From assembly GCF_016745255.1 (NCBI RefSeq), contig NZ_JADOEQ010000013.1, forward strand, positions 1 to 64,000: a stretch of 64,000 bases of DNA, in the 5' to 3' direction. This DNA comes from Enterococcus sp. BWR-S5. Its GTDB lineage: Bacteria > Bacillota > Bacilli > Lactobacillales > Enterococcaceae. Positions 25,753 to 37,407 of this stretch are shown piece by piece. The notes beneath the pieces were generated by a model that saw nothing but the letters and a program-made list of their open reading frames with translations, did no database searches and was not told where the DNA came from. The position numbers were made by a program, and so were the translations under genes. Each line of letters opens with the position of its first letter. Position 1 is the stretch's first letter.

Positions 25753-25770
25753 TCCTTCCTGCTGCCAAAT

Positions 25771-25815
25771 AAATAGATGACCGCCTGCTTATGAGAAGCA
25801 GACGGTCATCTATTT
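25771..25815. terminator. Bidirectional terminator
   Basis: AAATAGATGACCG-C-CTGCTT paired with its complement (one mismatch), loop ATGAG, between the convergent UvrA-like and small membrane protein genes. Confidence 0.8.
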
Positions 25816-25822
25816 GCATTTA

Positions 25823-26122
25823 TTACGAATGCCAAATCAGGCTCATTTGTGTGAAAAATCCTGAAACGAAGTGTTGAACAGCACGTGTTCCTTTTAGCAG
25901 TGCCGGTAAGAAAATAATAGCCGCCATTGCCAGAAGTATAGATAAACCAAAATTAACAATCATAAAATGTTGCAAGCCAACAGCGGCTGCTCCTAAAACC
26001 AATAGTGGTGAGATAGCAAACATCGCCAGTGAGAACCATGCGCTGGCAATCAATACATAAACTGTAAACAACGCCCAAGAAGTAACTAATACATTAAAGA
26101 TAACAACACCGATTTTTTTCAT
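25823..26122 (-). CDS. Small membrane protein of unknown function
   Basis: About 99 residues with three hydrophobic segments (about 4-25, 28-50 and 57-80) and a short polar tail. The arrangement recalls the membrane part of DUF1700/HAAS-type proteins, but the similarity is weak. Start at 26122 (MKKIGVV) is chosen over the 26167 frame start because of the GGAG upstream and because the longer frame would reach back into the promoter. Monocistronic. Confidence 0.6.
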   Translation of the reverse strand: MKKIGVVIFNVLVTSWALFTVYVLIASAWFSLAMFAISPLLVLGAAAVGLQHFMIVNFGLSILLAMAAIIFLPALLKGTRAVQHFVSGFFTQMSLIWHS

Positions 26123-26153
26123 TTTTAACACATCTCCGATCGCTTTTTTTATT

Positions 26154-26162
26154 AGTATAGCA
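26154..26162 (-). promoter_or_regulatory. Extended -10 promoter element TGCTATACT
   Basis: On the minus strand TGC-TATACT lies about 32 bp before the start of the small membrane protein; no clear -35. Confidence 0.4.
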
Positions 26163-26224
26163 CCCATCCTCTAAATCGATATCCAACGAGAAGCTGATTT
26201 TCTAATCCGACTTAAGTGCCATAT

Positions 26225-26421
26225 TAGAAAAGTTGAATAAGTCGTTCAGCTCATGCGCGATATAGGAAAACGGACTAAGTGTAACGTTTTGTATCGAGAA
26301 TCGCAGTAAAATGAGAACCGTAGATACATATTATAAATTTTGTATTATGTTCATCGAAGACAAGTTATCTTATTGTCGAAGAAGTTGCTCTGTGAAGCTA
26401 GACAAATAGAAAAGCTGAACA
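26225..26421. repeat. EFAR-like intergenic repeat, divergent copy
   Basis: Begins GAAAAGTTGAATAAGTCGTTCAGCTC, close to the modules at 12.5 kb, and ends GACAAATAGAAAAGCTGAAC (parts quoted). The interior (GTTATCTTATTGTCGAAGAAGTT) matches module 1 rather than modules 2-3, showing modular assembly. Positioned between the small membrane protein and serine hydrolase genes. Confidence 0.6.
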
Positions 26422-26426
26422 AGCTT

Positions 26427-26475
26427 TGACCGCTGCCAAGCACCTCCATTCTAAAGGTACCTAGCAGCGGCCTCA
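26427..26475 (-). terminator. Imperfect hairpin after the serine hydrolase gene
   Basis: GACCGCTGCC and GGCAGCGGCC-type arms around a loop of about 25 nt downstream of the minus-strand hydrolase; the T tract is poor, so termination is uncertain. Confidence 0.4.
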
Positions 26476-26505
26476 GCTCCACTACATCAACATCACATTC
26501 TCTAT

Positions 26506-27477
26506 TTACTCTATAAGCGGTTCAATATGTGCTTTGATGAAATCAATTCGATCCTTCGCGTCCTGAACAAAGAGAGCTGTGCTGGCAACAACCAGTTGTT
26601 TCGCTTTATTTACGTAGATGATATTTCCACCATCCCCCATCGCTGCGTAACAATTTTCATCAATCAGCCACCATAAGTAACCATAAGCTAAATTCATTTC
26701 CTGCCAACAGCTGTGCTCTCTAGTACTTTCATCTATCCACTCACCTGACACAATCTGTTGTTCTTGCCAACTGCCGTTGTTCAGGTAAAGGGAACCAATT
26801 TTCGCCATGTCCATCGGAGCTAAGGTCAATCCCCAACCCGCAGCATTTATCCCTGTACGATCAGCCACCCATCCGCTGATAGTTGTCGCTTCATAGAAAG
26901 CAAACTGCTCCTCCTGACTTTGGAACACAATATCTGAGTCTACGCTGATTCCAAGCGGCGTAAAGAGATGCTTATCTGCAAAGGTTCGAACCGACTCTCC
27001 TGTCGCTTTAGTCAAAATACCTGATAAGATATCCGGACCAACAATTGGGCGATACTGAAAACTTCCTACTGAGTCTTGTCCACCTAGATAACTCAATGCA
27101 AAGGTCAACCAGCTCTCACTAGTAAAATACTCTACATAGGGCTCGACTTCATAACTGAACGGAGCAGTCATCGTTAATAGGTGACGAATCGTAATTTGCT
27201 GAATGGTTTTGTTTTCTTCAGACACTTCATACTCCGGGAAAAAATCCAACACCTTCTGATCCACACTTTCAATCGTGCCATTATCAATGGCGATGCCGAT
27301 TAAAAGAGAAAGGATGCTTTTAGTGACTGAAAAAATATGAATGCGGCTCTCAGCGGTACAACCATTAAAATAGCCTTCATAAAGCGTCTGATTCCCTTTC
27401 AGTATCACCAGCCCCGCAGTATTACCATACTCTTGTTGTATTGCCTTTTCTAATGCTGTTTTTTTTGCTTGATCCAT
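26506..27477 (-). CDS. Serine hydrolase, class C beta-lactamase/penicillin-binding fold
   Basis: The 323-residue protein has the SxxK motif SVTK at residues 50-53 and the later YGYLWW motif that takes the YxN position. No signal peptide, so it is probably cytoplasmic and an esterase or peptidase-like enzyme rather than a true beta-lactamase. GGAGG ribosome site 8 nt before ATG. The upstream AraC-type regulator gene reads in the same direction about 35 bp away and may share a transcript. Confidence 0.82.
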   Translation of the reverse strand: MDQAKKTALEKAIQQEYGNTAGLVILKGNQTLYEGYFNGCTAESRIHIFSVTKSILSLLIGIAIDNGTIESVDQKVLDFFPEYEVSEENKTIQQITIRHLLTMTAPFSYEVEPYVEYFTSESWLTFALSYLGGQDSVGSFQYRPIVGPDILSGILTKATGESVRTFADKHLFTPLGISVDSDIVFQSQEEQFAFYEATTISGWVADRTGINAAGWGLTLAPMDMAKIGSLYLNNGSWQEQQIVSGEWIDESTREHSCWQEMNLAYGYLWWLIDENCYAAMGDGGNIIYVNKAKQLVVASTALFVQDAKDRIDFIKAHIEPLIE

Positions 27478-27510
27478 ACGTTCTTCCTCCTTGTCTTCAC
27501 GACAGACACA

Positions 27511-28422
27511 TCACGAGAAAGGTTCGATTGGTACATAGATATCAACAATATGCTTCTTTTCAGGATGTTCATCCGGCTTATTTAGATACACTTCATATGG
27601 AAATGAGTTTCTAGGAAGATAGCCGCTTTGAGGCAGCCACTCTCCATAAAGATAATTCCATGCGTCTGTATATTCCTCATGACGGATTTCAAAATGTCCT
27701 ACAGCATATCTCCCTGTCGGAATAGTCATGCATCCAATCTCGCTTTGTTCATCAATACGTACAGGTTCAGTGATGGAAACACAAAAACTGGTTCGCTGCT
27801 TCTCCTCCTCTGAAAAGTCAGGGTAAGTGTGGTAGGCAAACAATACTTTTACATCTTCATCGATTAAATTGCGATTCATTCCAAAAGTAAACAAATCGGT
27901 AATTGCTTTTTCAAACGACTCAGCATAATCATAAAGCTCATTGTAAGCACCAATTTTTCTTGAATACAGCACTGGAAAAGCCGCCATATCAAGAATCTCC
28001 ACACCCGCTGTCACTGCATTGATTTGACTGTCTACTCTCTTAGTATAGAAAGGTTTAAAGGAAAAATCTTTGCAATTGTTGCTGTATTTTTGTCTAAATT
28101 CACTTGGCTTCACCCCATAGTGCTTCTTAAAAGCTCTTGAAAAGACAGCAGAATCACTGAAGTCAAACTGAAACACAATATCTGTTATCGATAAATCGGA
28201 ACGAGCAATCAACATACTGGCAGCTTGCTCTAATCGGGTTCTGCTGACATACTCAAAAATCGATTCTCCTGTCATACTTTTGAATACTCGATGCAAATGA
28301 TATTTAGAGAAGCCGGAGATATTTGCCAATTGCTCCGACGTATGCGCCTCTTCAATATGCTCCTCAATGTAATCCTGAAGCATGTGAATACGTTTAATAT
28401 ATTCTTGTTTATAGCTGCTCAT
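27511..28422 (-). CDS. AraC-family regulator with GyrI-like effector domain
   Basis: About 303 residues. The N-terminal AraC DNA-binding domain has two helix-turn-helix units (TSEQLANISGFSKYHLHRVF, then SITDIVFQFDFSDSAVFSRA; the YGVKPSEFR end motif follows). The C-terminal half (about 145-300) is a GyrI/Rob-like effector-binding domain that binds small molecules. Start at 28422 chosen for GGGGGAG at 5 nt. Adjacent to a serine hydrolase gene, its possible target. Confidence 0.85.
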   Translation of the reverse strand: MSSYKQEYIKRIHMLQDYIEEHIEEAHTSEQLANISGFSKYHLHRVFKSMTGESIFEYVSRTRLEQAASMLIARSDLSITDIVFQFDFSDSAVFSRAFKKHYGVKPSEFRQKYSNNCKDFSFKPFYTKRVDSQINAVTAGVEILDMAAFPVLYSRKIGAYNELYDYAESFEKAITDLFTFGMNRNLIDEDVKVLFAYHTYPDFSEEEKQRTSFCVSITEPVRIDEQSEIGCMTIPTGRYAVGHFEIRHEEYTDAWNYLYGEWLPQSGYLPRNSFPYEVYLNKPDEHPEKKHIVDIYVPIEPFS

Positions 28423-28622
28423 AATGTCTCCCCCTTTTCTCTTCATCAACAACCCAAACTAGTCACAAACAACTGCCTTCATACCCATTTTAGGTTGCGA
28501 TAAATCACTCTCTGTATAAATCGTAAAACGATTAAAAATGATTTTCAAGAGTTTTTTTAGCTCTCACAGATTTCACAGTATATTTATAGTAACTGAGATA
28601 CTGTGATGTCCAAAGCTGCAAA

Positions 28623-28662
28623 AACAGAAGCAAGAACCTGACACGGTTCTTGCTTCTGTTCT
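28623..28662 (-). terminator. Terminator of the maltose operon regulator
   Basis: ACAGAAGCAAGAACC and its perfect complement with a TGACAC loop; ends the minus-strand malR transcript. Confidence 0.8.
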
Positions 28663-28718
28663 TTTATCATTTCATTCTTGGGAATCAGCTATCAAGCTGC
28701 CAGCGGTTCATTTTCTTC

Positions 28719-29669
28719 CTATTTTTTCGTTGAGTCTCTCACTATCAGCTCTGGAAGAAAACGACGATACCCTTGGCTTTGCCCAGCTTCTTCAATTTTT
28801 CTAACAAGCATCTCACCACAAGCCTCACCCATTTTGATAATCGACTGCTTTGCCGTTGTCAATTTAGGCGAACTGACTTGATCCAGAAAAACACCATCAA
28901 AGCCAATGATGCCATACTCCTGAGGTATTTTACCACCGCAATTGGCAATTCCCCGCTCGATACCAATCGCCAGACGATCTGAGCTGCAAATAAAACAGGT
29001 ATTTCCCGAAAACTCCTCCCAATAGGCTTCGATAAACAGCTGACTAAGTGTCGAACGATTATTGAAGCGTTCAATCCTTGGCTGTTTGCCATTGGCTTCC
29101 ATGATTTTCAAGTAGCCAAGTTCTCGAGATTTTTCAAAGGACTCCTCCACATCGATGCCAATATAAATAATCGTTTCATAGCCGCAGGCAATCGCATAGT
29201 TCGTCGTCATTTCTGTTCCATATTGATTGTCACTGTCAACGAAATCAATGCCCTGATTATTCTCGCCAAATAAAACGACTGGTTTTTCCAAGCTGTTAAT
29301 CCACTCGAAATCATGGGCTCGAAAACCTGTGATAATGTACCCATCGCAAGCGCCCGTATCAAAACCATCTTTGGTGACCAGCTGCAAGGAGTAGTGCTCC
29401 TTCCCTACGGCTCTGGCAATCCCCATCAGTAAGTTCATATAGTAGGGTTCTGTCGTATCAATTTCCTCCAAAATAAACAGCTTAATGATTTGTGAGCGAT
29501 TGCGAACCAACGCCTTTGCTGCAATATTTGGATGATAATCAAGCTCCTTCATCGCTTGATAGACCAGCTCCTTCAGCTCATCCGTTACCTTTTCAGGATG
29601 ATTGATGACTCGAGAAACGGTCATTTTGGAGACATTCGCCAGCTTAGCTACATCGGACAGGGTTGCCAT
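28719..29669 (-). CDS. malR: LacI-family repressor, probable MalR
   Basis: About 316 residues: N-terminal LacI helix-turn-helix (ATLSDVAKLANVSKMTVSRV) with hinge KALVRNRSQ, followed by a periplasmic-binding-like ligand domain. It is the last gene of the maltose gene cluster and has its own extended -10 promoter with an overlapping cre-like site. GCAATCGATTGC-type palindromes upstream of malE are typical LacI-family operators and are its probable targets. Start at ATG 29669 (MATLSDV) is preferred because GAGGTG lies 6 nt upstream; another ATG lies 9 bp earlier. Confidence 0.85.
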   Translation of the reverse strand: MATLSDVAKLANVSKMTVSRVINHPEKVTDELKELVYQAMKELDYHPNIAAKALVRNRSQIIKLFILEEIDTTEPYYMNLLMGIARAVGKEHYSLQLVTKDGFDTGACDGYIITGFRAHDFEWINSLEKPVVLFGENNQGIDFVDSDNQYGTEMTTNYAIACGYETIIYIGIDVEESFEKSRELGYLKIMEANGKQPRIERFNNRSTLSQLFIEAYWEEFSGNTCFICSSDRLAIGIERGIANCGGKIPQEYGIIGFDGVFLDQVSSPKLTTAKQSIIKMGEACGEMLVRKIEEAGQSQGYRRFLPELIVRDSTKK

Positions 29670-29715
29670 TGCATTCACCTCTTCATGGTTTGATGAGTCT
29701 TTTTATACTGCCTTC

Positions 29716-31400
<1,685 letters not shown>

Positions 31401-31428
31401 CTATAGTTTTCCAACAAGCTTCCTCTGT

Positions 31429-33084
31429 TTATTTCACTTGTACTCTGTAGGTTCGCGCTTCAAAAGGTGCCAATCGGCCCACACCCGTTAATGGTTCCTG
31501 TGGTTGGTCATAGTTACTTATTATTAATTCCCACGCCTTACCTTTTTCACTGATTGACGAAGGCAGCTGGTAATCTGCAGACTGGTCAGAAAGATTAACA
31601 AGAATGAAAAATTGCTCTTCTTTCGTTGTTCGAAGGTACGCATAGATTTGTTCGTGGTCTGAAATCAACTCCGTAAAACCCCCATAAATCAACGTCTCGT
31701 TTTCCTTACGCAGCTGAATCAGTTGCCGATAGAAATGGAGAACGGACTGAGGGTCTTGGAGTTGACTTTCTACATTAATTTCCTTCGTATTTGGGTTAAC
31801 AGTCAGCCAAGGCTGTGTTTCCGAAAATCCACCATATTCTGAATCGGTCCACTGCATCGGGGTTCTTGCGTTGTCTCTAGTTGTCCGACTGATGGTTTCC
31901 AATGCTGTTTGTTCATCAATTCCCTGAGCAAGCATGTCTTGGTAAATATGCTTTGAATCCAACGCATCAATTTCATTGATTGATGCGAATTTCATATTGG
32001 TCATCCCAATTTCCTGTCCTTGGTAGATAAATGGGGTTCCCTGAAGGAAAAGATACATCATCGCTAACCCTTTTGCTGAGATAACTCTATACTCTTCGTT
32101 GTCGCTGCCAAAAACCGAAACAGATCGAGGAACATCATGATTCTCCATATAAAGAGCATTCCAGCCCTTGCCATCTAAAGCATACTGCCAACGAGACAGC
32201 GCCTGTTTAAAGGAACGGATAGGAACCTGTTCTTCCTCTTTCTTCCATAAACCAATATGCTCAAACTCAAAAATCATATCGAAATAGCCATCGTCTCCGG
32301 CCCACTCCTCGGCCTCCTCCGCGCTGACACCACTCGCTTCCCCTACGGTCATAATATCGTAGCGATCAAAAGTCTGCTTCAGCTCTTTGAGATACTCACC
32401 AATACCTGAGATATTTTGATATCTGGCGGCAACGTTCTTTGCATCTATCGGCAGATGAAAAGCATCCTTTTTAATATGCGAAATAGCATCGATACGAAAG
32501 CCATCAATTCCTTTATCTAGCCACCAGCTAATCATTCGAAACACATCCTGCTTCAGCGACTCATTTTCCCAATTAAGATCAGGTTGTTCCTTCGCAAAAG
32601 CATGGAAATAATACTGGTTCGTTTCTTCATCGAATTCCCATACCGAGCCACCAAATATTGCCACCCAGTCAGACGGCGGCTCTCCATTGACACTATCATG
32701 CCAAATGTAATAATCTCGATATGGATTTTCTTTGCTTTTCCGAGCTTCTACAAACCATTCATGCTGGTCTGAGGTATGGTTAATCACCAAATCCATGATG
32801 ACCTTGAGTCCGACTTGATGGGCTTCATCCAACAAACAATCAAAATCTGCCATTGTTCCAAACTCCGACAATACTTCCTGATAATTACTGATGTCATAGC
32901 CATTATCTACGTTAGGAGATTCGTAAACCGGATTAATCCAGATAAAATCGATTCCCAGTTCTTTGAGGTAAGGCAGCTTCTCTCGAATACCGTTTAAATC
33001 GCCAATCCCATCATTATTGCTGTCTTTGAAGCTTCTAGGATAAATCTGATACCCAACCGCTTCTTTCCACCATTTCTTTTCCAT
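31429..33084 (-). CDS. GH13 alpha-glucosidase, probable alpha-1,4-type
   Basis: A paralog of the next gene (551 residues): DLVINHTSDQH, DGFRIDAISH with nucleophile Asp199, TVGEASG with Glu249 and YMENHDVPR with Asp317. Here Ala follows the nucleophile, a pattern associated with alpha-1,4-acting members, so the two enzymes probably divide the linkage types. Cytoplasmic. GGAGG ribosome site 4-5 nt upstream. It lies 23 bp downstream of the GH65 gene in the maltose operon. Confidence 0.87.
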   Translation of the reverse strand: MEKKWWKEAVGYQIYPRSFKDSNNDGIGDLNGIREKLPYLKELGIDFIWINPVYESPNVDNGYDISNYQEVLSEFGTMADFDCLLDEAHQVGLKVIMDLVINHTSDQHEWFVEARKSKENPYRDYYIWHDSVNGEPPSDWVAIFGGSVWEFDEETNQYYFHAFAKEQPDLNWENESLKQDVFRMISWWLDKGIDGFRIDAISHIKKDAFHLPIDAKNVAARYQNISGIGEYLKELKQTFDRYDIMTVGEASGVSAEEAEEWAGDDGYFDMIFEFEHIGLWKKEEEQVPIRSFKQALSRWQYALDGKGWNALYMENHDVPRSVSVFGSDNEEYRVISAKGLAMMYLFLQGTPFIYQGQEIGMTNMKFASINEIDALDSKHIYQDMLAQGIDEQTALETISRTTRDNARTPMQWTDSEYGGFSETQPWLTVNPNTKEINVESQLQDPQSVLHFYRQLIQLRKENETLIYGGFTELISDHEQIYAYLRTTKEEQFFILVNLSDQSADYQLPSSISEKGKAWELIISNYDQPQEPLTGVGRLAPFEARTYRVQVK

Positions 33085-33107
33085 AGTCCCTCCTTTTGAT
33101 ACAGCTC

Positions 33108-35396
33108 CTATTTTTCTGATTCCTTCAAAGGAACGGTCAACAGCTCTGATAATTTTTCGACCTTTCCATACACCAACAGTTCTAACGCTTCTCCTTCAAG
33201 AAGCTCAATTGAGACTTGCTCTTGGTTCGTCTTCACTGAAATTAACCGGCCTTGATAATTGATTGTAAAGGAATAGCCTTCCCACATATCAGGTAAAAAC
33301 GGTGTAAAGCTCAATTGCCCTTGATACGTTCTCATCCCTGCAAAGCCTTGAACAATTGCCAGCCAGCTGCCGCTCATTGACGTAATATGCAGACCGTCAT
33401 CTGTATCATTATTATAATTATCAAGATCCAACCGTGCTGTTCGTTTATATAGCTCAACCGCTTTCTCTTCCTGACCAAGCTCAGCTGCTAAAATAGCATG
33501 GACACATGGAGACAAAGAGGATTCGTGAACAGTCAACGGTTCATAGAAGTCAAAATTGCGCTTCTTCTCTTCCGAAGAGAATTGACTACCAAAGAAATAG
33601 ATTCCCTGTAGTACATCTGCCTGCTTAATGTAGCAGCTGCGCAAAATATGATCCCATGACCAGTTTTGATTCAACGGTCGATCCTCCGCTTTCAAGGCAG
33701 CCGCAGGTAACAGCTCCTTATCAAGGAATGTATCATGCTGAACAAAGATATCCAGCTCTTCATCATATGGAAAATACATATTGTTGACGATATCCAGCCA
33801 TTTTTCTTTTTCAACTGCGGTAACGTTCAACTCTGCTTTTGCTGCGCTCTCAGCCTGTTCATAATTGTCCAACGCATATTTCAGACACCACACAGCAAGA
33901 TAATTGGTGTACCAGTTGTTATTGACATTGTTTTCATATTCGTTGGGACCGGTCACGCCATGAATCATATATTGCTGATTTCTGAGTGAGTAATGGACAC
34001 GATCCGCCCAAAAACGAGCAACCTCTACAACTACTTTGATGCCATCGGTCAATAGATATGTTCTATCACCAGTATACTCGGTATATTCAGCAATCGCATG
34101 GATTATTGCACCATTCCGATGAATTTCCTCGAAGGTAATTTCCCATTCGTTATGGCACTCAACACCGGTAAAGGTAACCATCGGATAAAGTGCGCCCTTC
34201 AGTCCTTGTCGCTGGGCATTAATCTTCGCACCAGCCAGTTGCTTATAGCGATATTCCAACAGCTTTCGAGTGACTTCAGAATCTGCAACAGATAGATACA
34301 TTGGCACGATATACGCCTCTGTATCCCAATAGGTGGCACCGCCATATTTTTCTCCGGTAAAGCCTTTCGGACCTACATTTAATCGCTCATCCTCGCCGTA
34401 ATAGGTAGAGAAGAGCTGAAAGAGGTTATAGCGAATACCTTGCTGTGCTTCATCATCTCCCTGAATCACTACATCCGCTTTTTGCCAGCGAAGCTGCCAG
34501 GCAGCTGTTTGTTTTGCAAAATGTTCGTCAAATCCTTCTGAACTGTTTTGCTGCAAAAGATGGCTAGCTGCATCAACTTGCTTTTCATCAGAAACATCTC
34601 TGCTTGTCACAACCGCAACTGTTTTCTCCAACACAAGCTTCTGGTTTGGAAGCCCCTCCCAACTGAATGAGTCACCCGTCATAAGCGCTTCATTTAACGA
34701 TTCACCGGACAACCCCAGATTATTGTCATTTCTCATCATCGCCGTTACGGTGAAGCGAGGAGTACCAAAATTGTTTGGAACCGTCTGCATGGTCAGGTAG
34801 CTGGTATCGCCTTTATGCTCACGAGCCTTTTCTTCCCAGAACATCTCTTCATAGTTGCTGTCTTCATTATGAACATTCCCATTCAGCTTAGAAATCAGTT
34901 GAAGGGCAGGCGTGCCTGCTATAACTTCAGCTGAAACTCGAACAAAGCCCAACTCCTTCTCAACAATGCTGACAAATCGTTCAAAGGTAAATCTGATTTG
35001 TGTCGCTCCGTCTTCATAGATAAAACTTCTAGTCAACAGCCCGTTGCGCATATCCAGGCTTACGTGAAACTCCTTGACCTCTACTTGAGCTAAATCAAGT
35101 GGTTTGCCATTAACAAAAATATCCATGGCGATGAAATTTACGGCATTAATGACCTTGCCGAAATAATCAGGGTAACCATTTTTCCACCAGCCAACTCTTG
35201 TTTTATCCGGGTACCACACACCGGCAAGGTAGACTCCTTGATGGGAATCTCCACTATAGGTTTCTTCGAACATTCCCCGCATCCCCATATAGCCATTACC
35301 AATAGAGGTCAGGCTTTCCATTAAGCGTTTGTTTTCTCGATCCAAATGACTGGTCGTGATTTTCCATGGATCGATGTCAAATAATCGTTTATGCAT
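33108..35396 (-). CDS. malP: GH65 disaccharide phosphorylase, probable maltose phosphorylase
   Basis: The 762-residue enzyme begins [13 protein letters not shown] and contains the GH65 substrate loop region [25 protein letters not shown] and the catalytic motif GPNEYENN with the general acid Glu486, equivalent to Glu487 of characterised maltose phosphorylase. It would convert maltose plus phosphate into glucose and beta-glucose 1-phosphate. Kojibiose, nigerose or trehalose activity cannot be ruled out by eye, but the sequence is closest to maltose phosphorylases I remember. A beta-phosphoglucomutase gene is not in the window. GGAGG ribosome site. Confidence 0.85.
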   Translation of the reverse strand: MHKRLFDIDPWKITTSHLDRENKRLMESLTSIGNGYMGMRGMFEETYSGDSHQGVYLAGVWYPDKTRVGWWKNGYPDYFGKVINAVNFIAMDIFVNGKPLDLAQVEVKEFHVSLDMRNGLLTRSFIYEDGATQIRFTFERFVSIVEKELGFVRVSAEVIAGTPALQLISKLNGNVHNEDSNYEEMFWEEKAREHKGDTSYLTMQTVPNNFGTPRFTVTAMMRNDNNLGLSGESLNEALMTGDSFSWEGLPNQKLVLEKTVAVVTSRDVSDEKQVDAASHLLQQNSSEGFDEHFAKQTAAWQLRWQKADVVIQGDDEAQQGIRYNLFQLFSTYYGEDERLNVGPKGFTGEKYGGATYWDTEAYIVPMYLSVADSEVTRKLLEYRYKQLAGAKINAQRQGLKGALYPMVTFTGVECHNEWEITFEEIHRNGAIIHAIAEYTEYTGDRTYLLTDGIKVVVEVARFWADRVHYSLRNQQYMIHGVTGPNEYENNVNNNWYTNYLAVWCLKYALDNYEQAESAAKAELNVTAVEKEKWLDIVNNMYFPYDEELDIFVQHDTFLDKELLPAAALKAEDRPLNQNWSWDHILRSCYIKQADVLQGIYFFGSQFSSEEKKRNFDFYEPLTVHESSLSPCVHAILAAELGQEEKAVELYKRTARLDLDNYNNDTDDGLHITSMSGSWLAIVQGFAGMRTYQGQLSFTPFLPDMWEGYSFTINYQGRLISVKTNQEQVSIELLEGEALELLVYGKVEKLSELLTVPLKESEK

Positions 35397-35422
35397 GTCA
35401 ATCCTCCAACTGTTGCGGGACG

Positions 35423-36247
35423 CTATTTCACTGCGCCGTCGGCAACTCCTTTAATTATTTGTTTCTGCATGACAAAGTAGAAGATGATAACCGGCAGAAC
35501 CGCGATTACCAAACCAGCCAATGCTAAGTGCCATTGTTTTGTATATTGACCAAAGAAGAAGAACATCTTCAATGGGATTGTTTGTGTTGACGGTGAATTG
35601 ATTACCAATGATGGAAGTAAATAGTCATTCCAAATCCACATCGTATTCAGCACCACTACAGTGACTGTAGTTGGCTTCAGCATTGGGAAAATCACCTTCC
35701 AAAATACTTGAAAACGATTGGCGCCATCAATAATCGCTGCCTCATCCAATGCTTTAGGAATACTTTTCAACGCACCATGATAAAGGAAAATTGACATACT
35801 TGCACCGAAGCCCAAATACATGAAAATAATCCCCGCCTGGTTCAGCATTTGCGCTTTACCAAATAATGAAATCAAAGGAATCATAACAGACTGGAAAGGA
35901 ACCAGCATCGCAGCGACAAAGACCATAAAGATAAAGGTACTTAGCTTTGTCTGCATGCGTTCTAGCGCGTAGGCACATAGAGAAGAGAAAATCACGATGA
36001 CAACTACACTGACAACAGTGATGAGCAATGAATTGAATAAGGTTTTCAAAAAGTCCAATTGTGTGAACGCTTCAGGATAGTTATCCCAAGTAAAGGATTC
36101 CGGGATTCCCAGCGGATTGGTAAAAATCTCCTGTTTCGTTTTAACTGAGTTGCTAATCATTAAATAAAATGGAACCAGCCAAACTAGCCCCAAAGCAAAG
36201 CCGAGGGCGGCACGCATTAGCTGACTGCCTGCTTTTTGTTTCTGCAT
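35423..36247 (-). CDS. malG: Maltodextrin ABC transporter permease MalG-like
   Basis: The 274-residue protein has six predicted membrane helices and the ABC permease EAA loop [21 protein letters not shown], split here as DEAAIIDGA and FWKVIFPML. The family fits MalG-type carbohydrate permeases. The ATG shares one base with the malF stop (TAATG), a coupled pair. No MSMX/MalK ATPase is in the operon, so a shared ATPase encoded elsewhere probably energises the transporter. Confidence 0.87.
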   Translation of the reverse strand: MQKQKAGSQLMRAALGFALGLVWLVPFYLMISNSVKTKQEIFTNPLGIPESFTWDNYPEAFTQLDFLKTLFNSLLITVVSVVVIVIFSSLCAYALERMQTKLSTFIFMVFVAAMLVPFQSVMIPLISLFGKAQMLNQAGIIFMYLGFGASMSIFLYHGALKSIPKALDEAAIIDGANRFQVFWKVIFPMLKPTTVTVVVLNTMWIWNDYLLPSLVINSPSTQTIPLKMFFFFGQYTKQWHLALAGLVIAVLPVIIFYFVMQKQIIKGVADGAVK

Positions 36248-37110
36248 TAGACTTCAACCTCTTTTCTTTTCGTCAAGTAAACCTGTGCCAATGATATAAC
36301 AGCTACGATGATAAAGAAAATTACCGCTTTCGACTGCGCATACCCCATCTTGTTTTCGACAAATGCACTGTTATAGATATTCATTGCAACCATCTGCGTT
36401 GAATTGTATGGACCGCCATTTGTCAAAGATAGATTCTGATCGTATAACTTGAAGCTGTTTGACAGAGTCATGAACAGGCTGACTGTAAAACCGGGCATAA
36501 TCAGTGGGAACTTCACGTGCCAAAACTTTTGCCAAGCTGTTGCGCCATCTAAATCCGCAGCTTCTAATAACGCATCATCCACATTTTGCAAATAAGAGAT
36601 ATAAATAACCATGATGTACCCGGACATCTGCCAGCACATCACAATAACCAAGGCCCAAAAACCAGTCTGAGTCGTAGACAGCCAAGTCTTCAATGACTCA
36701 TTCCCAATAGCATCCCCAATTGCCCCAAAAGCATTAATAAAGATAAACTGCCAGATAAATCCAAGAATCAAACCACCGATTAGATTCGGCATGAAGAATA
36801 CTGTTCTTAGGATATTTGCTCCTTTGAACTTGCTGGTTACCAGCATCGCCAAGCCTAAACCAATCACATTAATTAATAAAATAGATATAACTGCAAACTT
36901 TATAGTAAATCCAATAGCTGACCAAAAACCACTATCTGAAAGTAATGCCTGATAATTTGCAAGACCGATAAATTCGCCCTTTGCAACGGCATCCCAGTTA
37001 GTAAATGAGTAATAAACACCATATAAAAATGGAATGACCACTACAATCGTCAATGCCAGTACTACAGGTGCTGCAAATAAATAAAACCATGTTTTCTTTT
37101 GATGCTTCAT
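36247..37110 (-). CDS. malF: Maltodextrin ABC transporter permease MalF-like
   Basis: About 287 residues with six hydrophobic helices and the EAA loop LLEAADLDGATAWQKFWHVK. It forms the channel with MalG. Start at ATG 37110 preferred because GGAGGGG lies 6-7 nt upstream; an 8-residue longer frame from 37134 lacks that. It follows malE after a 300-bp gap containing a strong hairpin. Confidence 0.87.
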   Translation of the reverse strand: MKHQKKTWFYLFAAPVVLALTIVVVIPFLYGVYYSFTNWDAVAKGEFIGLANYQALLSDSGFWSAIGFTIKFAVISILLINVIGLGLAMLVTSKFKGANILRTVFFMPNLIGGLILGFIWQFIFINAFGAIGDAIGNESLKTWLSTTQTGFWALVIVMCWQMSGYIMVIYISYLQNVDDALLEAADLDGATAWQKFWHVKFPLIMPGFTVSLFMTLSNSFKLYDQNLSLTNGGPYNSTQMVAMNIYNSAFVENKMGYAQSKAVIFFIIVAVISLAQVYLTKRKEVEV

Positions 37111-37263
37111 TTTCTGTCCCCTCCTATGTAACAAGGTCGGAAAGATGACTTCTGTTCCAGACCCTTTTCATACTTAACGTTAAGCTTGTGACATTTACCT
37201 ACCCACTCTACAAAGCGGAGCAAACACGCTATAGCCGCTTTCTTTTTAGAAATAAATGGAACA

Positions 37264-37297
37264 AATCCCCAAAATAGCATTACATATTTTGGGGATT
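37264..37297 (-). promoter_or_regulatory. Intercistronic hairpin between malE and malF
   Basis: A perfect 13-bp stem (AATCCCCAAAATA and its complement) with an 8-nt loop, not followed by a T tract. Such hairpins stabilise or partly terminate the malE message and allow more binding protein than permease. Confidence 0.65.
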
Positions 37298-37407
37298 GTC
37301 CGTCATACTTCTTATAGGTACAGCATCTTCATTTCAGCGATTATGTCTTCCACAGAAAAGCCTTACCGCAACCTATGATGTCCCTTCTAAAAGCTACATC
37401 TTGAAAC

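Noticed and set aside
37141-37400. Possible extra gene between malE and malF
   Set aside because: No coding frame; the region is explained by the hairpin and leader of malF.
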